A DNA stretch of 64,000 nucleotides from DATBVX01 sp035263105 (lineage in GTDB: Bacteria > Pseudomonadota > Gammaproteobacteria > Steroidobacterales > Steroidobacteraceae), in NCBI GenBank assembly GCA_035263105.1, contig DATFRO010000021.1, forward strand, positions 1 through 64,000, read 5' to 3'. This document shows positions 17,422 through 26,680 of this stretch, piece by piece (position 1 is the stretch's first letter; the number at the start of each line of letters is the position of its first letter). Under the pieces are notes generated by a model that had not been told where the DNA came from, did no database searches, and saw only the letters and a program-made list of their open reading frames with translations. The position numbers and the translations under genes are program-made.

Positions 17422-18663
17422 ATGATGCGTTTCACCCTCGTCCCGAGCGACGCCCAGGACACGGCCGCAGCGCGCGAGCTCGACACCGGGTTTCCGAAAC
17501 TCGAGTTCGGTGAGCCGCTCGAGGCGGAATTCCGCCGCACTCATCGGCAGAAACTGCTGCCCTGGACGCGCGCCGGGTTCGCGACGCTCGCCCTGCTGGC
17601 CCTGGTGCTCTGGGTGCTCGACCACTGGCAACTGCCGGCGGAGTTCGCGCCGCACTCCTACGCCCTGCGCCTCTTCGTGATGCTCCCCCTGGCGCTGCTC
17701 GGCCTTGGGCTCACCTACCTTCTCGCGCGCAACGATCTCGCCCTGGTGCGCTGGAGCACGTTGATCTTCTCCGGCTTCAGCATCGCCGCCATTGTCCTCG
17801 ACGCGCTGCTGGCACGCGCTGGCGCGCCGCTCGCCTTCTCGGGGCTGAGCGCGGCGCTGCTCATAGGGTGTTGCGTCATGGGGCTGCGCTTCTGGCCGGC
17901 GCTCGACGTGTGCGGCGCGCTCGCGGTCGGGGCGACCGGGGCGGTGATGTTCGCCGGCTGGAATGCCGCGCACGTCATCCCTTATGCGCTGACCCTGGTT
18001 ACCGTTGTGACCATCGGTTGCGCGGTCGCCTATGCACTCGAGCATGCCATCCGCGTCGCGTACCTCGAGGCCGTGGTGATCGCCCACCTCGGCGAGCGCG
18101 ACGGCCTCACCGGCCTGTTCAACCGGCGCGTTTTCGATCGCTATCTCGAGCGTGTCTGGCAGCAATCGATCGTGGACAAATCGCTCGCCGTGCTGATGCT
18201 GGTCGATGCCGACAACTTCCGCAGCTACAACGATCGCTTCGGGCTCAAGTCCGGCGATGACTGCATCCGCCAGGTTGCGGCCGCCATGGCCGCCTGCGCG
18301 CGCCGGCCGCTCGACTTCTGCGCTCGCTACTCGGGCATCCAGTTCGCGATCGTGCTCGCGAACCCCGACCGGCTCTATGCCGAGGACATTCCACAGCACG
18401 TGCGCGCGGCGGTGGCGGCGCTCGGCATTCCGCATCCCGACTCGCCGAACGGGCGTCATGTGACAGTGAGTGTCGGCGTGGCGCTCACCGTGCCGCGGGT
18501 CTCTGACAGCCGCGAGGCCTTCGTCGAGCTGGCCCAGGCGGCGTTGCGCGAGGCGCACGATAGCGGGGGTGACCAGGTCGTGGCGCGTGAATCGGAGTCC
18601 TCGCTGGTGCAGACGGGGATGTTCCGCGCGGAAGTCGCGCTCGCGGCCGTTCGCGGCCGCTGA
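17422..18663 (+). CDS. Membrane GGDEF protein with degenerate active site
   Basis: A 413-residue protein: a conserved soluble start (LEFGEPLEAEFRRTH), six hydrophobic segments (~50-215), then a GGDEF domain. The catalytic motif reads SGIQF at 304-308 instead of GGDEF, and no acidic residue remains at the metal position, so cyclase activity is unlikely. The RxxD inhibitory site (RPLD) five residues upstream is kept, so it could still bind c-di-GMP as a sensor. It is a paralogue of the next gene, 2 bp away. Confidence 0.9.
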   Translation: MMRFTLVPSDAQDTAAARELDTGFPKLEFGEPLEAEFRRTHRQKLLPWTRAGFATLALLALVLWVLDHWQLPAEFAPHSYALRLFVMLPLALLGLGLTYLLARNDLALVRWSTLIFSGFSIAAIVLDALLARAGAPLAFSGLSAALLIGCCVMGLRFWPALDVCGALAVGATGAVMFAGWNAAHVIPYALTLVTVVTIGCAVAYALEHAIRVAYLEAVVIAHLGERDGLTGLFNRRVFDRYLERVWQQSIVDKSLAVLMLVDADNFRSYNDRFGLKSGDDCIRQVAAAMAACARRPLDFCARYSGIQFAIVLANPDRLYAEDIPQHVRAAVAALGIPHPDSPNGRHVTVSVGVALTVPRVSDSREAFVELAQAALREAHDSGGDQVVARESESSLVQTGMFRAEVALAAVRGR

Positions 18664-18665
18664 CC

Positions 18666-19895
18666 GTGCCAACCATGGTCCAAGAGAGCAAACCGGCAGA
18701 CGGGCTCGCCGATTCCGGCGTCGCCGTGCAGTTGCGCGAAGGCTTTCGCTGGCTGCGCTTCGAACGCGGCCTCGAGCAGGAGTTTCGCGCCGCGCACATG
18801 CTGGCGTTGCGTCGCCAGATCCGTCACAACCTGCTGCTGGCGATCGTGCTCATCGTCGCCTTCGCCGTGCTCGATCGCTGGCTGCTCGGCGCCGACACGC
18901 AGGCGAGCGCGGACCTGCTGCGCTTCGCCGTGATCCTGCCGCTCATCGGCATCACGCTTGCGGCCACTTATCTCAGGGACTACGTGCGCTGGTATCCGCG
19001 CATCGTGCGTGTGTGCGCCCCGATCTGCGGGCTGTGCGTGGTCGCCATCGTCGCCCAGGCGACGCAGGCCGGCGCGCAGCTCGTGTTCGCGACGCTCGTG
19101 ATCACGACGATCTACCTCTACTTCCTCGCGGGCATGATGTTCTATGCCGCATTGACCTCGAACGTCATCGTCTGGGCCGCGTACCTGGCGACGGCGCTGC
19201 TCTCGGAACTGTCGGTGCGCGAGATCACCTACAGCAGCATGTTGCTCGCGCTCGCGAACCTCGTCGGCGCGGTCGTCTGCTATCACCTCGAGACCGCGAA
19301 CCGCGTCGGCTATCTCGAAGCGCGGCTCCTCGGCGATGCCGCGGCACGCGATGGCCTCACCGGGATCTACAACCGGCGCAGTTTCGATGAGCGCCTCGAG
19401 CAGCTGTGGAACCAGGCGGTGCGCGAGCAGACCGCCGTCGCGGTGCTGCTCCTCGACATCGACTTCTTCAAGCCGTTCAACGATTTCTACGGCCACCAGG
19501 CGGGCGACGAGACGCTGCGCTCGGTCGCCGAAACGCTCAACCGCTTCGCGCGGCGGCCGCTCGACTTCACGGCGCGCTATGGGGGCGAGGAATTCGCGCT
19601 GGTGCTCTACGACGTGGACCGCGCGTTCGTCGCCGATCTCGCGCAGCGCGCGCGCGTCGCGGTCGAGGCGCTGGCCGTGGTCCACGACCGTTCGACCGTC
19701 GCGAAAGTGCTCACTGCCAGTATCGGCGCCGCCTGTGTGCGCCCCGCGGCGGGCCGGCGTTATGCGGGCATGATCCAGCTGGCGGACGAGGCGCTCTACG
19801 CCGCGAAACGCCAGGGCCGCAACCGCGTCGTGGTGATGGAAGCCGAGTACGCCGACCTCAAGACCGGCGCGTTCCGCGCTTCGCGGCCGTCCTGA
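18666..19895 (+). CDS. Membrane diguanylate cyclase, active-type partner
   Basis: A 409-residue paralogue of the preceding protein: LRFERGLEQEFRAAH start, six hydrophobic segments, and a GGDEF domain with intact GGEEF (306-310) and RPLD inhibitory site. It should synthesise c-di-GMP. The start is GTG 18666, or ATG three codons later. The two genes are separated by 2 bp and are surely co-transcribed; the degenerate copy may regulate this one through heterodimers, which is inference. Confidence 0.92.
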   Translation: MPTMVQESKPADGLADSGVAVQLREGFRWLRFERGLEQEFRAAHMLALRRQIRHNLLLAIVLIVAFAVLDRWLLGADTQASADLLRFAVILPLIGITLAATYLRDYVRWYPRIVRVCAPICGLCVVAIVAQATQAGAQLVFATLVITTIYLYFLAGMMFYAALTSNVIVWAAYLATALLSELSVREITYSSMLLALANLVGAVVCYHLETANRVGYLEARLLGDAAARDGLTGIYNRRSFDERLEQLWNQAVREQTAVAVLLLDIDFFKPFNDFYGHQAGDETLRSVAETLNRFARRPLDFTARYGGEEFALVLYDVDRAFVADLAQRARVAVEALAVVHDRSTVAKVLTASIGAACVRPAAGRRYAGMIQLADEALYAAKRQGRNRVVVMEAEYADLKTGAFRASRPS

Positions 19896-19969
19896 GCCGC
19901 TCGCTCCGAGACGGCTCCGGCTGGGCCGGCCATCCGGAACCGGCGCGACGCTCGGTCGGTCAGCGCCCG

Positions 19970-20965
19970 TCAGCGCTCGTCGTGATAGATCGAGAGCTCG
20001 TGCCGCCCGTTTGAGTCGCGGGCGCCGCGGAACATGCCCTCGGTGTTGAAGCTCATCTCGATGTCGCCCTGCGAATCGATGGCGATCACGCCACCCTCGG
20101 CGGGCAGCGCCTTCAGCTTGTGCTGCACGACCTCATCGATGGCCTGCTTGAGCGTCATGCCCTTGTAGTCCATCAAGGCATGAATGTCGTACGCCACGAC
20201 CGAGCGGATGAAGAATTCGCCCTGGCCGGTCGCGGAGACCGCGCAGGTGCGATTGTTGGCATAGGTGCCGGCGCCGATATGCGGTGAGTCGCCGACGCGT
20301 CCCGGGATCTTGGCGGTGATGCCACCCGTCGAGGTCGCGGCGAAAAGATTTCCCTTCTTGTCGCGCGCCACGGCGCCCACCGTGCCGAAATAGTTAAGCT
20401 TGATCGCCGCCATGCGATCGCCCTTGAGCGCTTTGTCGAGCTGCTCGCGGCGCCGCTCGGTGTAGAAGTAGCTGTTGGGGACCAGCGTCATGCCCTGGTC
20501 GAGTGCGAACTCCTCCGCGCCCGGGCCGATCAGCATCACGTGCGGCGTCTTCTCCATCACCAGGCGTGCGAGCTCGATCGGGTTCTTGATGTGCTTGAGC
20601 CCGGCGACCGCGCCGGCGCGTCCGGTGGCGCCGTCCATCACGCCCGCGTCGAGCTCGACCTCGCCCGCGCGGTTGAAGACCGCACCCTTGCCGGCGTTGA
20701 ACAGCGGGGAATCCTCGAGGATCTTCACCGCCGCGATCGCGGCATCCTCGCTCGAGCCGCCGGATTCGAGCACCGCGTAGCCGGCGTCGAGCGCCTCGCC
20801 CAGGTCGTGCCGGTACTTCGCTTCGAGGTCCCGGGTCATCTCACTGCGCGGCAGAGTGCCTGCACCACCGTGGATCGCGATCCCGTACGCAGCTTTGTCG
20901 GCCATGGCAACTCCCCCTGACAATGACAACGCCAGCCCGACCAGCAGGCCATGAATAGTCTTCAT
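19970..20965 (-). CDS. iaaA: Periplasmic isoaspartyl peptidase / L-asparaginase (Ntn hydrolase)
   Basis: A 331-residue precursor of a type III (plant-type) asparaginase. Signal peptide at 1-22 (ends GVAMA-DKA). Family motifs: AIHGGAGT, NAGKGAVFNRAGEVELDAGVMDG, and the autocleavage/nucleophile Thr in FGTVGAVARD (~residue 193), followed by TSTGG and GDSPHIGAGTYA. It self-cleaves into alpha and beta chains and hydrolyses beta-aspartyl dipeptides or asparagine. Convergent with the GGDEF pair and divergent from pyc. Confidence 0.94.
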   Translation of the reverse strand: MKTIHGLLVGLALSLSGGVAMADKAAYGIAIHGGAGTLPRSEMTRDLEAKYRHDLGEALDAGYAVLESGGSSEDAAIAAVKILEDSPLFNAGKGAVFNRAGEVELDAGVMDGATGRAGAVAGLKHIKNPIELARLVMEKTPHVMLIGPGAEEFALDQGMTLVPNSYFYTERRREQLDKALKGDRMAAIKLNYFGTVGAVARDKKGNLFAATSTGGITAKIPGRVGDSPHIGAGTYANNRTCAVSATGQGEFFIRSVVAYDIHALMDYKGMTLKQAIDEVVQHKLKALPAEGGVIAIDSQGDIEMSFNTEGMFRGARDSNGRHELSIYHDER

Positions 20966-21030
20966 CCCAATAACCCCCGCCGATAGGCAACCCGGTTTGC
21001 TATCTTCGCACGGTCCCCGAGAGCGAAACC

Positions 21031-24000
21031 ATGCCGCGCACCACCCGCATCAAGAGCCTGCTCGTCGCCAATCGCGGCGAGATCGCCATTCGCGTGATGC
21101 GCGCCGCCAACGAGCTCGGCATTCGCACCATCGCGATCTACTCGCAGGAAGATCGCTTCTCCCTGCACCGCATGAAGGCGGACGAGAGCTACCGGGTCGG
21201 CGAGGGCAAGGGGCCGGTCGAGGCTTATCTCGACATCGCGGACGTGCTGCGCATCGCGCGCGAAGTCGGGGCGGATGCCGTTCATCCCGGCTACGGGTTC
21301 CTCTCCGAGAATCCTGAATTCGCCACCACGTGCGAGGCGGAGGGACTCATCTTCATCGGTCCCACCGCCGCGAGCATGCGCGAACTCGGCAACAAGGTGC
21401 GTGCCCGCGAGCTCGCGGTGCGGGCGGGAGTGCCGGTGATGCCCGCCACCGCACCATTGCCGCGCGAGATGAGCGAGGTGATCCCGCTCGCCGCGGCCGT
21501 CGGCTACCCGATGATGCTCAAAGCGAGCTGGGGCGGTGGCGGACGCGGCATGCGCGTCGTGGAGAACGAGCCGGCGCTTGCCGAATTGCTCGGCGCCGCG
21601 CGACGCGAAGCGCAAGCGGCGTTCGGCAACGACGAGGTGTATCTCGAGAAGCTCATCCGCCGCGCTCGCCACGTGGAAGTGCAGATCCTCGGCGACTCAC
21701 ACGCCAACCTGGTGCATCTCTTCGAGCGCGATTGCACCGTCCAGCGCCGCAACCAGAAGGTGGTCGAGCGCGCGCCCGCGGTGTTTCTCTCATCCGGGCA
21801 ACGTCACGAGCTGTGCGAGGCGGCGCTGCGCATCGGCCGCGCCGTGCAGTATCGCGGCGCGGGTACGGTGGAGTTCCTGCAGGACGCCGACAGCGGGCGA
21901 TTCTTCTTCATCGAGGTGAACCCGCGCATCCAGGTCGAGCACACCGTCACCGAGGCGATCACCGGCATCGACCTGGTGAAGGCGCAGATCTGCATCGCCG
22001 ATGGCGCGACGATCGGAAGCGATGAGAGCGGCGTTCCGCAGCAGTCGGACATCCGCATGAACGCGCACGCGCTCCAGTGCCGCGTCACTTCCGAGGACCC
22101 GGAGCACAACTTCGTGCCGGACTACGGACGCATCACGGCGTACCGGAGCCCGGCAGGCTTCGGCGTGCGGCTCGATGCCGGCACTGCTTACACGGGCGCG
22201 ATCATCACGCGCTATTACGACTCGCTCCTGGTCAAGGTCACGACGTGGTCGCCCTCGCCCGAGGAGACCATCGCGCGCATGCACCGCGCGCTCTGGGAAT
22301 TTCGGGTGCGGGGCGTCGCGACCAACCTGCGCTTTCTCGATCAGCTGATCATGCACCCGCGCTTCGTGCGCGCGGACTACACGACACGGTTCATCGACGA
22401 GACACCCGAGCTGTTCCAGTTCCCGCGTCGCCGCGATCGCGCCACACGCCTGCTCAACTACATCGGCGAGATCGTCGTCAACGGCAACCCGGAGGTGAAG
22501 AATCGCGCGCGCCCGGAGAAGCGCACGGCGCCGCGCGTGCCGCGCGTGAGCCCCGAAGCGCCGCCACCGGGAAGCAAGCAACGGCTGGACGAGCTCGGGC
22601 CGCAGAAGTTCGCGCAGTGGATGCTGGAGCAGAAGCGCGTGCTCCTCACCGACACCAGCATGCGCGATGCTCACCAGTCACTTCTCGCGACGCGCATCCG
22701 CACCACCGATCTCGTCGCGATTGCGCCCGCGTATGCGCGCCTGCTGCCGGAGCTCTTCTCGGTGGAGTGCTGGGGTGGCGCGACCTTCGATGTCGCGCTC
22801 CGCTTCCTCAAGGAGGACCCGTGGGAGCGGCTGCGCGCGCTGCGCGAGCGCATGCCGAACCTGCTGTTGCAGATGCTGCTGCGCTCGGCGAACGCGGTCG
22901 GCTACGCGAACTATCCCGACAACGTGGTGCGCTACTTCGTGCAGCAGGCGGCTGCCAACGGCATCGACGTGTTCCGCATCTTCGACTCGCTCAACTGGGT
23001 CGAGAACATGCGCGTCGCGATCGATGCGGTGCTCGAGAGCGGCAAGCTGTGCGAGGCGGCCCTCTGCTACACCGGCAACCTCTCCGATCCCGCCAATACG
23101 AAGTACGACCTGCGCTACTACGTGAAGCTGGCGCAGGGGCTCAAGGCCGCGGGCGCGCACGTGATCGGCATCAAGGACATGGCGGGCCTGTGCCAGCCAC
23201 GCTCGGCGCACGCCCTGGTGAAGGCGCTGAAAGAAGAGGTCGGCCTGCCGATCCACTTCCACACGCACGATACGAGTGGCATCGCGGCGGCGAGCGTGCT
23301 CGCGGCGATCGAGGCCGGTGCGGATGCGGTCGACGGCGCGATCGATGCCTTGAGCGGCCTCACCTCGCAGCCGAACCTCGGCTCGATCGTCGAGGCGTTG
23401 CGCTTCGGGCCGCGCGATTCGGGTCTCGATCCCGAGAAACTGCGCGTGCTCTCCTCGTACTGGGAGCAGGCGCGGCACCTCTACGTCGCGTTCGAAAGCG
23501 ACATCCGCGCCGGCGCCTCCGAGGTCTACGTGCACGGCATGCCCGGCGGCCAGTACACGAACCTGCGCGAGCAGGCGCGCGCGCTCGGCATCGAGGAGCA
23601 TCGCTGGCCGGAAGTCGCGCGTGCCTATGCACAGGTGAACGAGATGTTCGGCGACATCATCAAGGTCACGCCGACCTCGAAGGTGGTCGGCGACCTGGCA
23701 TTGATGATGGTCACCGCCGGCCTCACACGCGAAGCGGTGCTGGATCCCGCGGTCGAGATCGCGTTCCCGGAATCTGTCGTTCAGCTGTTTCGTGGCGATC
23801 TCGGCCAACCCTACGGCGGCTTTCCCGAAGCGTTGCAGCGCAAAGTGCTCAAAGGGGCGAAGCCGCTCACGGTGCGGCCGGGCGAAGTCCTGCCGGCGGC
23901 GAACCTCGAGCGCGAGCGTGCGGAAGCGGCGCAACGTTGCGGCCGGCCGCTGACCGATTCCGAGCTCGCGTCCTATCTGATGTACCCCAAGGTGTTCACC

Positions 24001-24483
24001 GACTACGCGGCCGATCGACTGCGGTTCGGCGATGCCAGCGTGCTGCCGAGCGCGGTGTTCTTCTACGGCATGGAGCCGGGCGACGAGATCAGCCTCGACC
24101 TGGAGCGCGGCAAGACGTTGATCGTGCGCTTCGTAGCGGTGAGCGAGGCACACGACGACGGCACGCGGACGGTGTTCTTCGAGTTGAACGGCCTGCCGCG
24201 CTCGGTGCGCGCACCCGATCGCAGCCAGGTCGCCAGGCGTCCCGCGCGCCGCAAGATCGAGCCCGGCAACGCCGGCCACATCGGCGCGCCGATGCCGGGC
24301 ACCGTGGTCACCGTCGCGGTACGGCCCGGGCAACGTGTCACCCGCGGCGACCTTCTCGTCAGTCTCGAGGCCATGAAGATGGAAGCCGCGGTACGTGCGG
24401 AGGCCGACGGAGAAATCGCGGAAGTGATCGCGCAGCCGGGCCTTCAGGTCGACGCCAAGGACCTTCTCGTGGTGTTGCGATGA
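21031..24483 (+). CDS. pyc: Pyruvate carboxylase, single-chain
   Basis: A 1150-residue biotin enzyme that makes oxaloacetate from pyruvate, bicarbonate and ATP. Biotin carboxylase domain at 1-~460 (VANRGEIAIRVMRAANELG, the GGGGRGMR glycine loop, EVNPRIQVEHTVTE); carboxyltransferase at ~530-800 (DTSMRDAHQSLLATRIRT, HTHDTSG metal site); tetramerisation region; biotin carrier at ~1075-1150 with lysine in EAMKMEA (~residue 1113). It is full length. Many gammaproteobacteria use PEP carboxylase or a two-subunit enzyme, so a fused chain is of note. Confidence 0.97.
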   Translation: MPRTTRIKSLLVANRGEIAIRVMRAANELGIRTIAIYSQEDRFSLHRMKADESYRVGEGKGPVEAYLDIADVLRIAREVGADAVHPGYGFLSENPEFATTCEAEGLIFIGPTAASMRELGNKVRARELAVRAGVPVMPATAPLPREMSEVIPLAAAVGYPMMLKASWGGGGRGMRVVENEPALAELLGAARREAQAAFGNDEVYLEKLIRRARHVEVQILGDSHANLVHLFERDCTVQRRNQKVVERAPAVFLSSGQRHELCEAALRIGRAVQYRGAGTVEFLQDADSGRFFFIEVNPRIQVEHTVTEAITGIDLVKAQICIADGATIGSDESGVPQQSDIRMNAHALQCRVTSEDPEHNFVPDYGRITAYRSPAGFGVRLDAGTAYTGAIITRYYDSLLVKVTTWSPSPEETIARMHRALWEFRVRGVATNLRFLDQLIMHPRFVRADYTTRFIDETPELFQFPRRRDRATRLLNYIGEIVVNGNPEVKNRARPEKRTAPRVPRVSPEAPPPGSKQRLDELGPQKFAQWMLEQKRVLLTDTSMRDAHQSLLATRIRTTDLVAIAPAYARLLPELFSVECWGGATFDVALRFLKEDPWERLRALRERMPNLLLQMLLRSANAVGYANYPDNVVRYFVQQAAANGIDVFRIFDSLNWVENMRVAIDAVLESGKLCEAALCYTGNLSDPANTKYDLRYYVKLAQGLKAAGAHVIGIKDMAGLCQPRSAHALVKALKEEVGLPIHFHTHDTSGIAAASVLAAIEAGADAVDGAIDALSGLTSQPNLGSIVEALRFGPRDSGLDPEKLRVLSSYWEQARHLYVAFESDIRAGASEVYVHGMPGGQYTNLREQARALGIEEHRWPEVARAYAQVNEMFGDIIKVTPTSKVVGDLALMMVTAGLTREAVLDPAVEIAFPESVVQLFRGDLGQPYGGFPEALQRKVLKGAKPLTVRPGEVLPAANLERERAEAAQRCGRPLTDSELASYLMYPKVFTDYAADRLRFGDASVLPSAVFFYGMEPGDEISLDLERGKTLIVRFVAVSEAHDDGTRTVFFELNGLPRSVRAPDRSQVARRPARRKIEPGNAGHIGAPMPGTVVTVAVRPGQRVTRGDLLVSLEAMKMEAAVRAEADGEIAEVIAQPGLQVDAKDLLVVLR

Positions 24484-24500
24484 CCCATCGGCTCGGCTCG

Positions 24501-24518
24501 CCGACCGCGGACGGTCGG
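24501..24518 (+). terminator. Hairpin after pyc
   Basis: Perfect 7-bp arms CCGACCG/CGGTCGG with a CGGA loop, 17 bp past the stop; no T-run follows. Confidence 0.4.
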
Positions 24519-24570
24519 TGCCGCTGCCGAGTTGTGACGCACCGACCCTTCGAGCGGCCTGAACTCCGGC

Positions 24571-24576
24571 TATACT
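24571..24576 (+). promoter_or_regulatory. Candidate -10 box for the REC-PAS-GGDEF-EAL gene
   Basis: TATACT lies 10 bp before the ATG at 24587. No matching -35 is visible at 16-18 bp, and the start would leave almost no leader. Confidence 0.25.
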
Positions 24577-24586
24577 GCGCCCCGGC

Positions 24587-26680
24587 ATGTCTGACGCTGC
24601 CACCGTACTGCTCATCGATGCGAGCCCCGATGATCAACGGATGATCCGAGAGGAACTGGCCGAGATCCCCGGCCGTCCTTACGTGCTCGAGATCGCAACG
24701 ACCCTGTCCGCCGGGCTCCTGCGCCTGAAGCGCGGCGGTGTCGACGTCATCCTCCTCGATCTCTCGCTCCCCGACAGCATCGGCCTCACCACGTTCCTGC
24801 GCTTGCAGCCGAAGGCGCATGACATCCCGATCGTGGTGTTGATCGGGCGCAACGACGCAGAGCTCGGCGCCGAAGTTGTCGCGCGCGGCGCACTCGATCA
24901 TCTCGTCAAGCAGCAGGTCGTCAGCAACCTGCTCGACAAGGCATTGCGCTACGCGACCGAGCGCACGCACACGATGCTGGCGCTCAAGGCCTCGGAAGCG
25001 CGCTACCGAGAGTTGTACGAGAACGTCGTCGCCGGCGTGTTCCAGTCGACGCCGGACGGCAAGTTCATGTCGGCGAATCCCGCGCTCGTGCGCCTGCTCG
25101 GCTATGCCTCCGAGGACGAGCTGCTCGGCATCGATATCAGCAAAGATCTCTACATGTACCCGGAGGACCGCGAGAACTGGATCCGCAACATCCAGGAGAG
25201 CGGCGAGATCCGCAATGCCGAGCTCGCGCTCAAGCGCAAGGACGGGCGCAAGATCGTGGTGCTGGAGAATTCGCGCGCGGTGCGCGATGAGCAGGGCCGC
25301 GTCCTCTATTACGAAGGCACGCTCACCGACATCACCGAGGCGCACGAGCTGTCGCAGCAGCTGTCGTACGAGGCGAGCCACGATGCGCTCACCGGCCTCA
25401 TCAACCGCCGCGAATTCGAGCTGCGCCTGCAACGCGCCATCGAAAGCGCCCAGCTCGGCGAGGCGAAGCACGCGCTCTGCTACGTCGATCTCGACAACTT
25501 CAAGGTCATCAACGACACCTGCGGGCACGTCGCGGGCGACGAGCTGCTGCGCCAGCTCGCGAACACGCTCCAGCAGCGCATCCGCACGCACGACTCGCTC
25601 GCGCGACTCGGCGGCGATGAGTTCGCCGTGCTGCTGCACGACTGCGCGCTCGAGCACGCGGCTGAGGTGGCGCAGGGCATGCGCCGCGCGATCGAGCAAT
25701 ACCAGTTCGTGTGGGGCACGAACTCCTTCTTCACCGGTTCCAGCATCGGCGTGGTGCCGATCGAAGGCACCCTGCGGCGGGTGACGCAGGTGCTGAGCGC
25801 GGCGGACGCCGCCTGCTATGCCGCGAAGGACCAGGGACGCAATCGCGTGCACGTGTACCGCGAGGACGATTCGGCGGTGGTGCGCCGCCACGGCGAAATG
25901 CAGTGGGTATCGCGCGTCAAGCGCGCGCTCAGCGACCAGCGCTTTTTCCTCGAGGCGCAGCCGATCGTGCCGCTCGGCAACGGCGATGCGCGCGTGCACT
26001 ACGAGCTGCTGGTGAGGCTGCGCGATGAGAACGACCGGCGCGTGCCGCCGGGCGCCTTCATGCCGGCGGTGGACCGCTACAACCTGTCGAGCCGCCTCGA
26101 CCGCTGGGTGATCGCGACCGCGTTCGCCTGGCTCAAGCGCAACATGCCGAACCTGCGCGACGTGGAGCGCTTCTTCATCAATCTATCCGGCGAAACGCTC
26201 GCCGACCTCGAGCTCGGCTCGTACATCATCCAGGGCCTGCGCGAGTCCGACATTTCACCGGAGCGCATCGGCTTCGAACTCACCGAGTCCGCCGCCATCA
26301 ACAACCTGACGCGCGCCAACCGGCTGATCGGGGAGCTGCGCAAGCAAGGCGTCGCGTTCGCGCTCGATGACTTCGGCGCCGGCATGTCCTCGTTCGCCTA
26401 CCTCAAGGCGCTCACCGTCGACTTCCTCAAGATCGACAGCATGTTCATCGCGAACCTCGCCAACGACGCGATCGACTACGAGATGGTGAGCGCGATCAAT
26501 CGCATCGGCCACGTGATGGGCAAGCGCACGGTGGCCGAATGCGTCGAGCAGACGAGCGTGCTGGAGCGACTGAAGGAGATCGGCGTCGACTATGCGCAGG
26601 GCTTCGCGCTCGGCCTTCCGATCCCGATCGACGAGCTGTTGCTCAAGCGCTCCGCGCCGCTGCGCGCACACGGCGGCTGA
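24587..26680 (+). CDS. REC-PAS-GGDEF-EAL c-di-GMP signalling protein
   Basis: A 697-residue cytosolic protein: receiver (1-~120, acceptor Asp in ILLDLSL), PAS (~140-260, FQSTPDGKFMSANPALVRLLGY), GGDEF (~265-430, intact GGDEF at 342-346) and EAL (~445-690). The EAL motif reads ELLVR (473), which keeps the metal-binding Glu; the other signature parts (NLSGETL, ELTESAAI, DDFGAGMSSFAYLK, KID, E in ECVEQ, QGFALG) are present. It could both make and break c-di-GMP depending on phosphorylation and PAS input. The last 38 bp overlap the convergent protease gene. Confidence 0.93.
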   Translation: MSDAATVLLIDASPDDQRMIREELAEIPGRPYVLEIATTLSAGLLRLKRGGVDVILLDLSLPDSIGLTTFLRLQPKAHDIPIVVLIGRNDAELGAEVVARGALDHLVKQQVVSNLLDKALRYATERTHTMLALKASEARYRELYENVVAGVFQSTPDGKFMSANPALVRLLGYASEDELLGIDISKDLYMYPEDRENWIRNIQESGEIRNAELALKRKDGRKIVVLENSRAVRDEQGRVLYYEGTLTDITEAHELSQQLSYEASHDALTGLINRREFELRLQRAIESAQLGEAKHALCYVDLDNFKVINDTCGHVAGDELLRQLANTLQQRIRTHDSLARLGGDEFAVLLHDCALEHAAEVAQGMRRAIEQYQFVWGTNSFFTGSSIGVVPIEGTLRRVTQVLSAADAACYAAKDQGRNRVHVYREDDSAVVRRHGEMQWVSRVKRALSDQRFFLEAQPIVPLGNGDARVHYELLVRLRDENDRRVPPGAFMPAVDRYNLSSRLDRWVIATAFAWLKRNMPNLRDVERFFINLSGETLADLELGSYIIQGLRESDISPERIGFELTESAAINNLTRANRLIGELRKQGVAFALDDFGAGMSSFAYLKALTVDFLKIDSMFIANLANDAIDYEMVSAINRIGHVMGKRTVAECVEQTSVLERLKEIGVDYAQGFALGLPIPIDELLLKRSAPLRAHGG

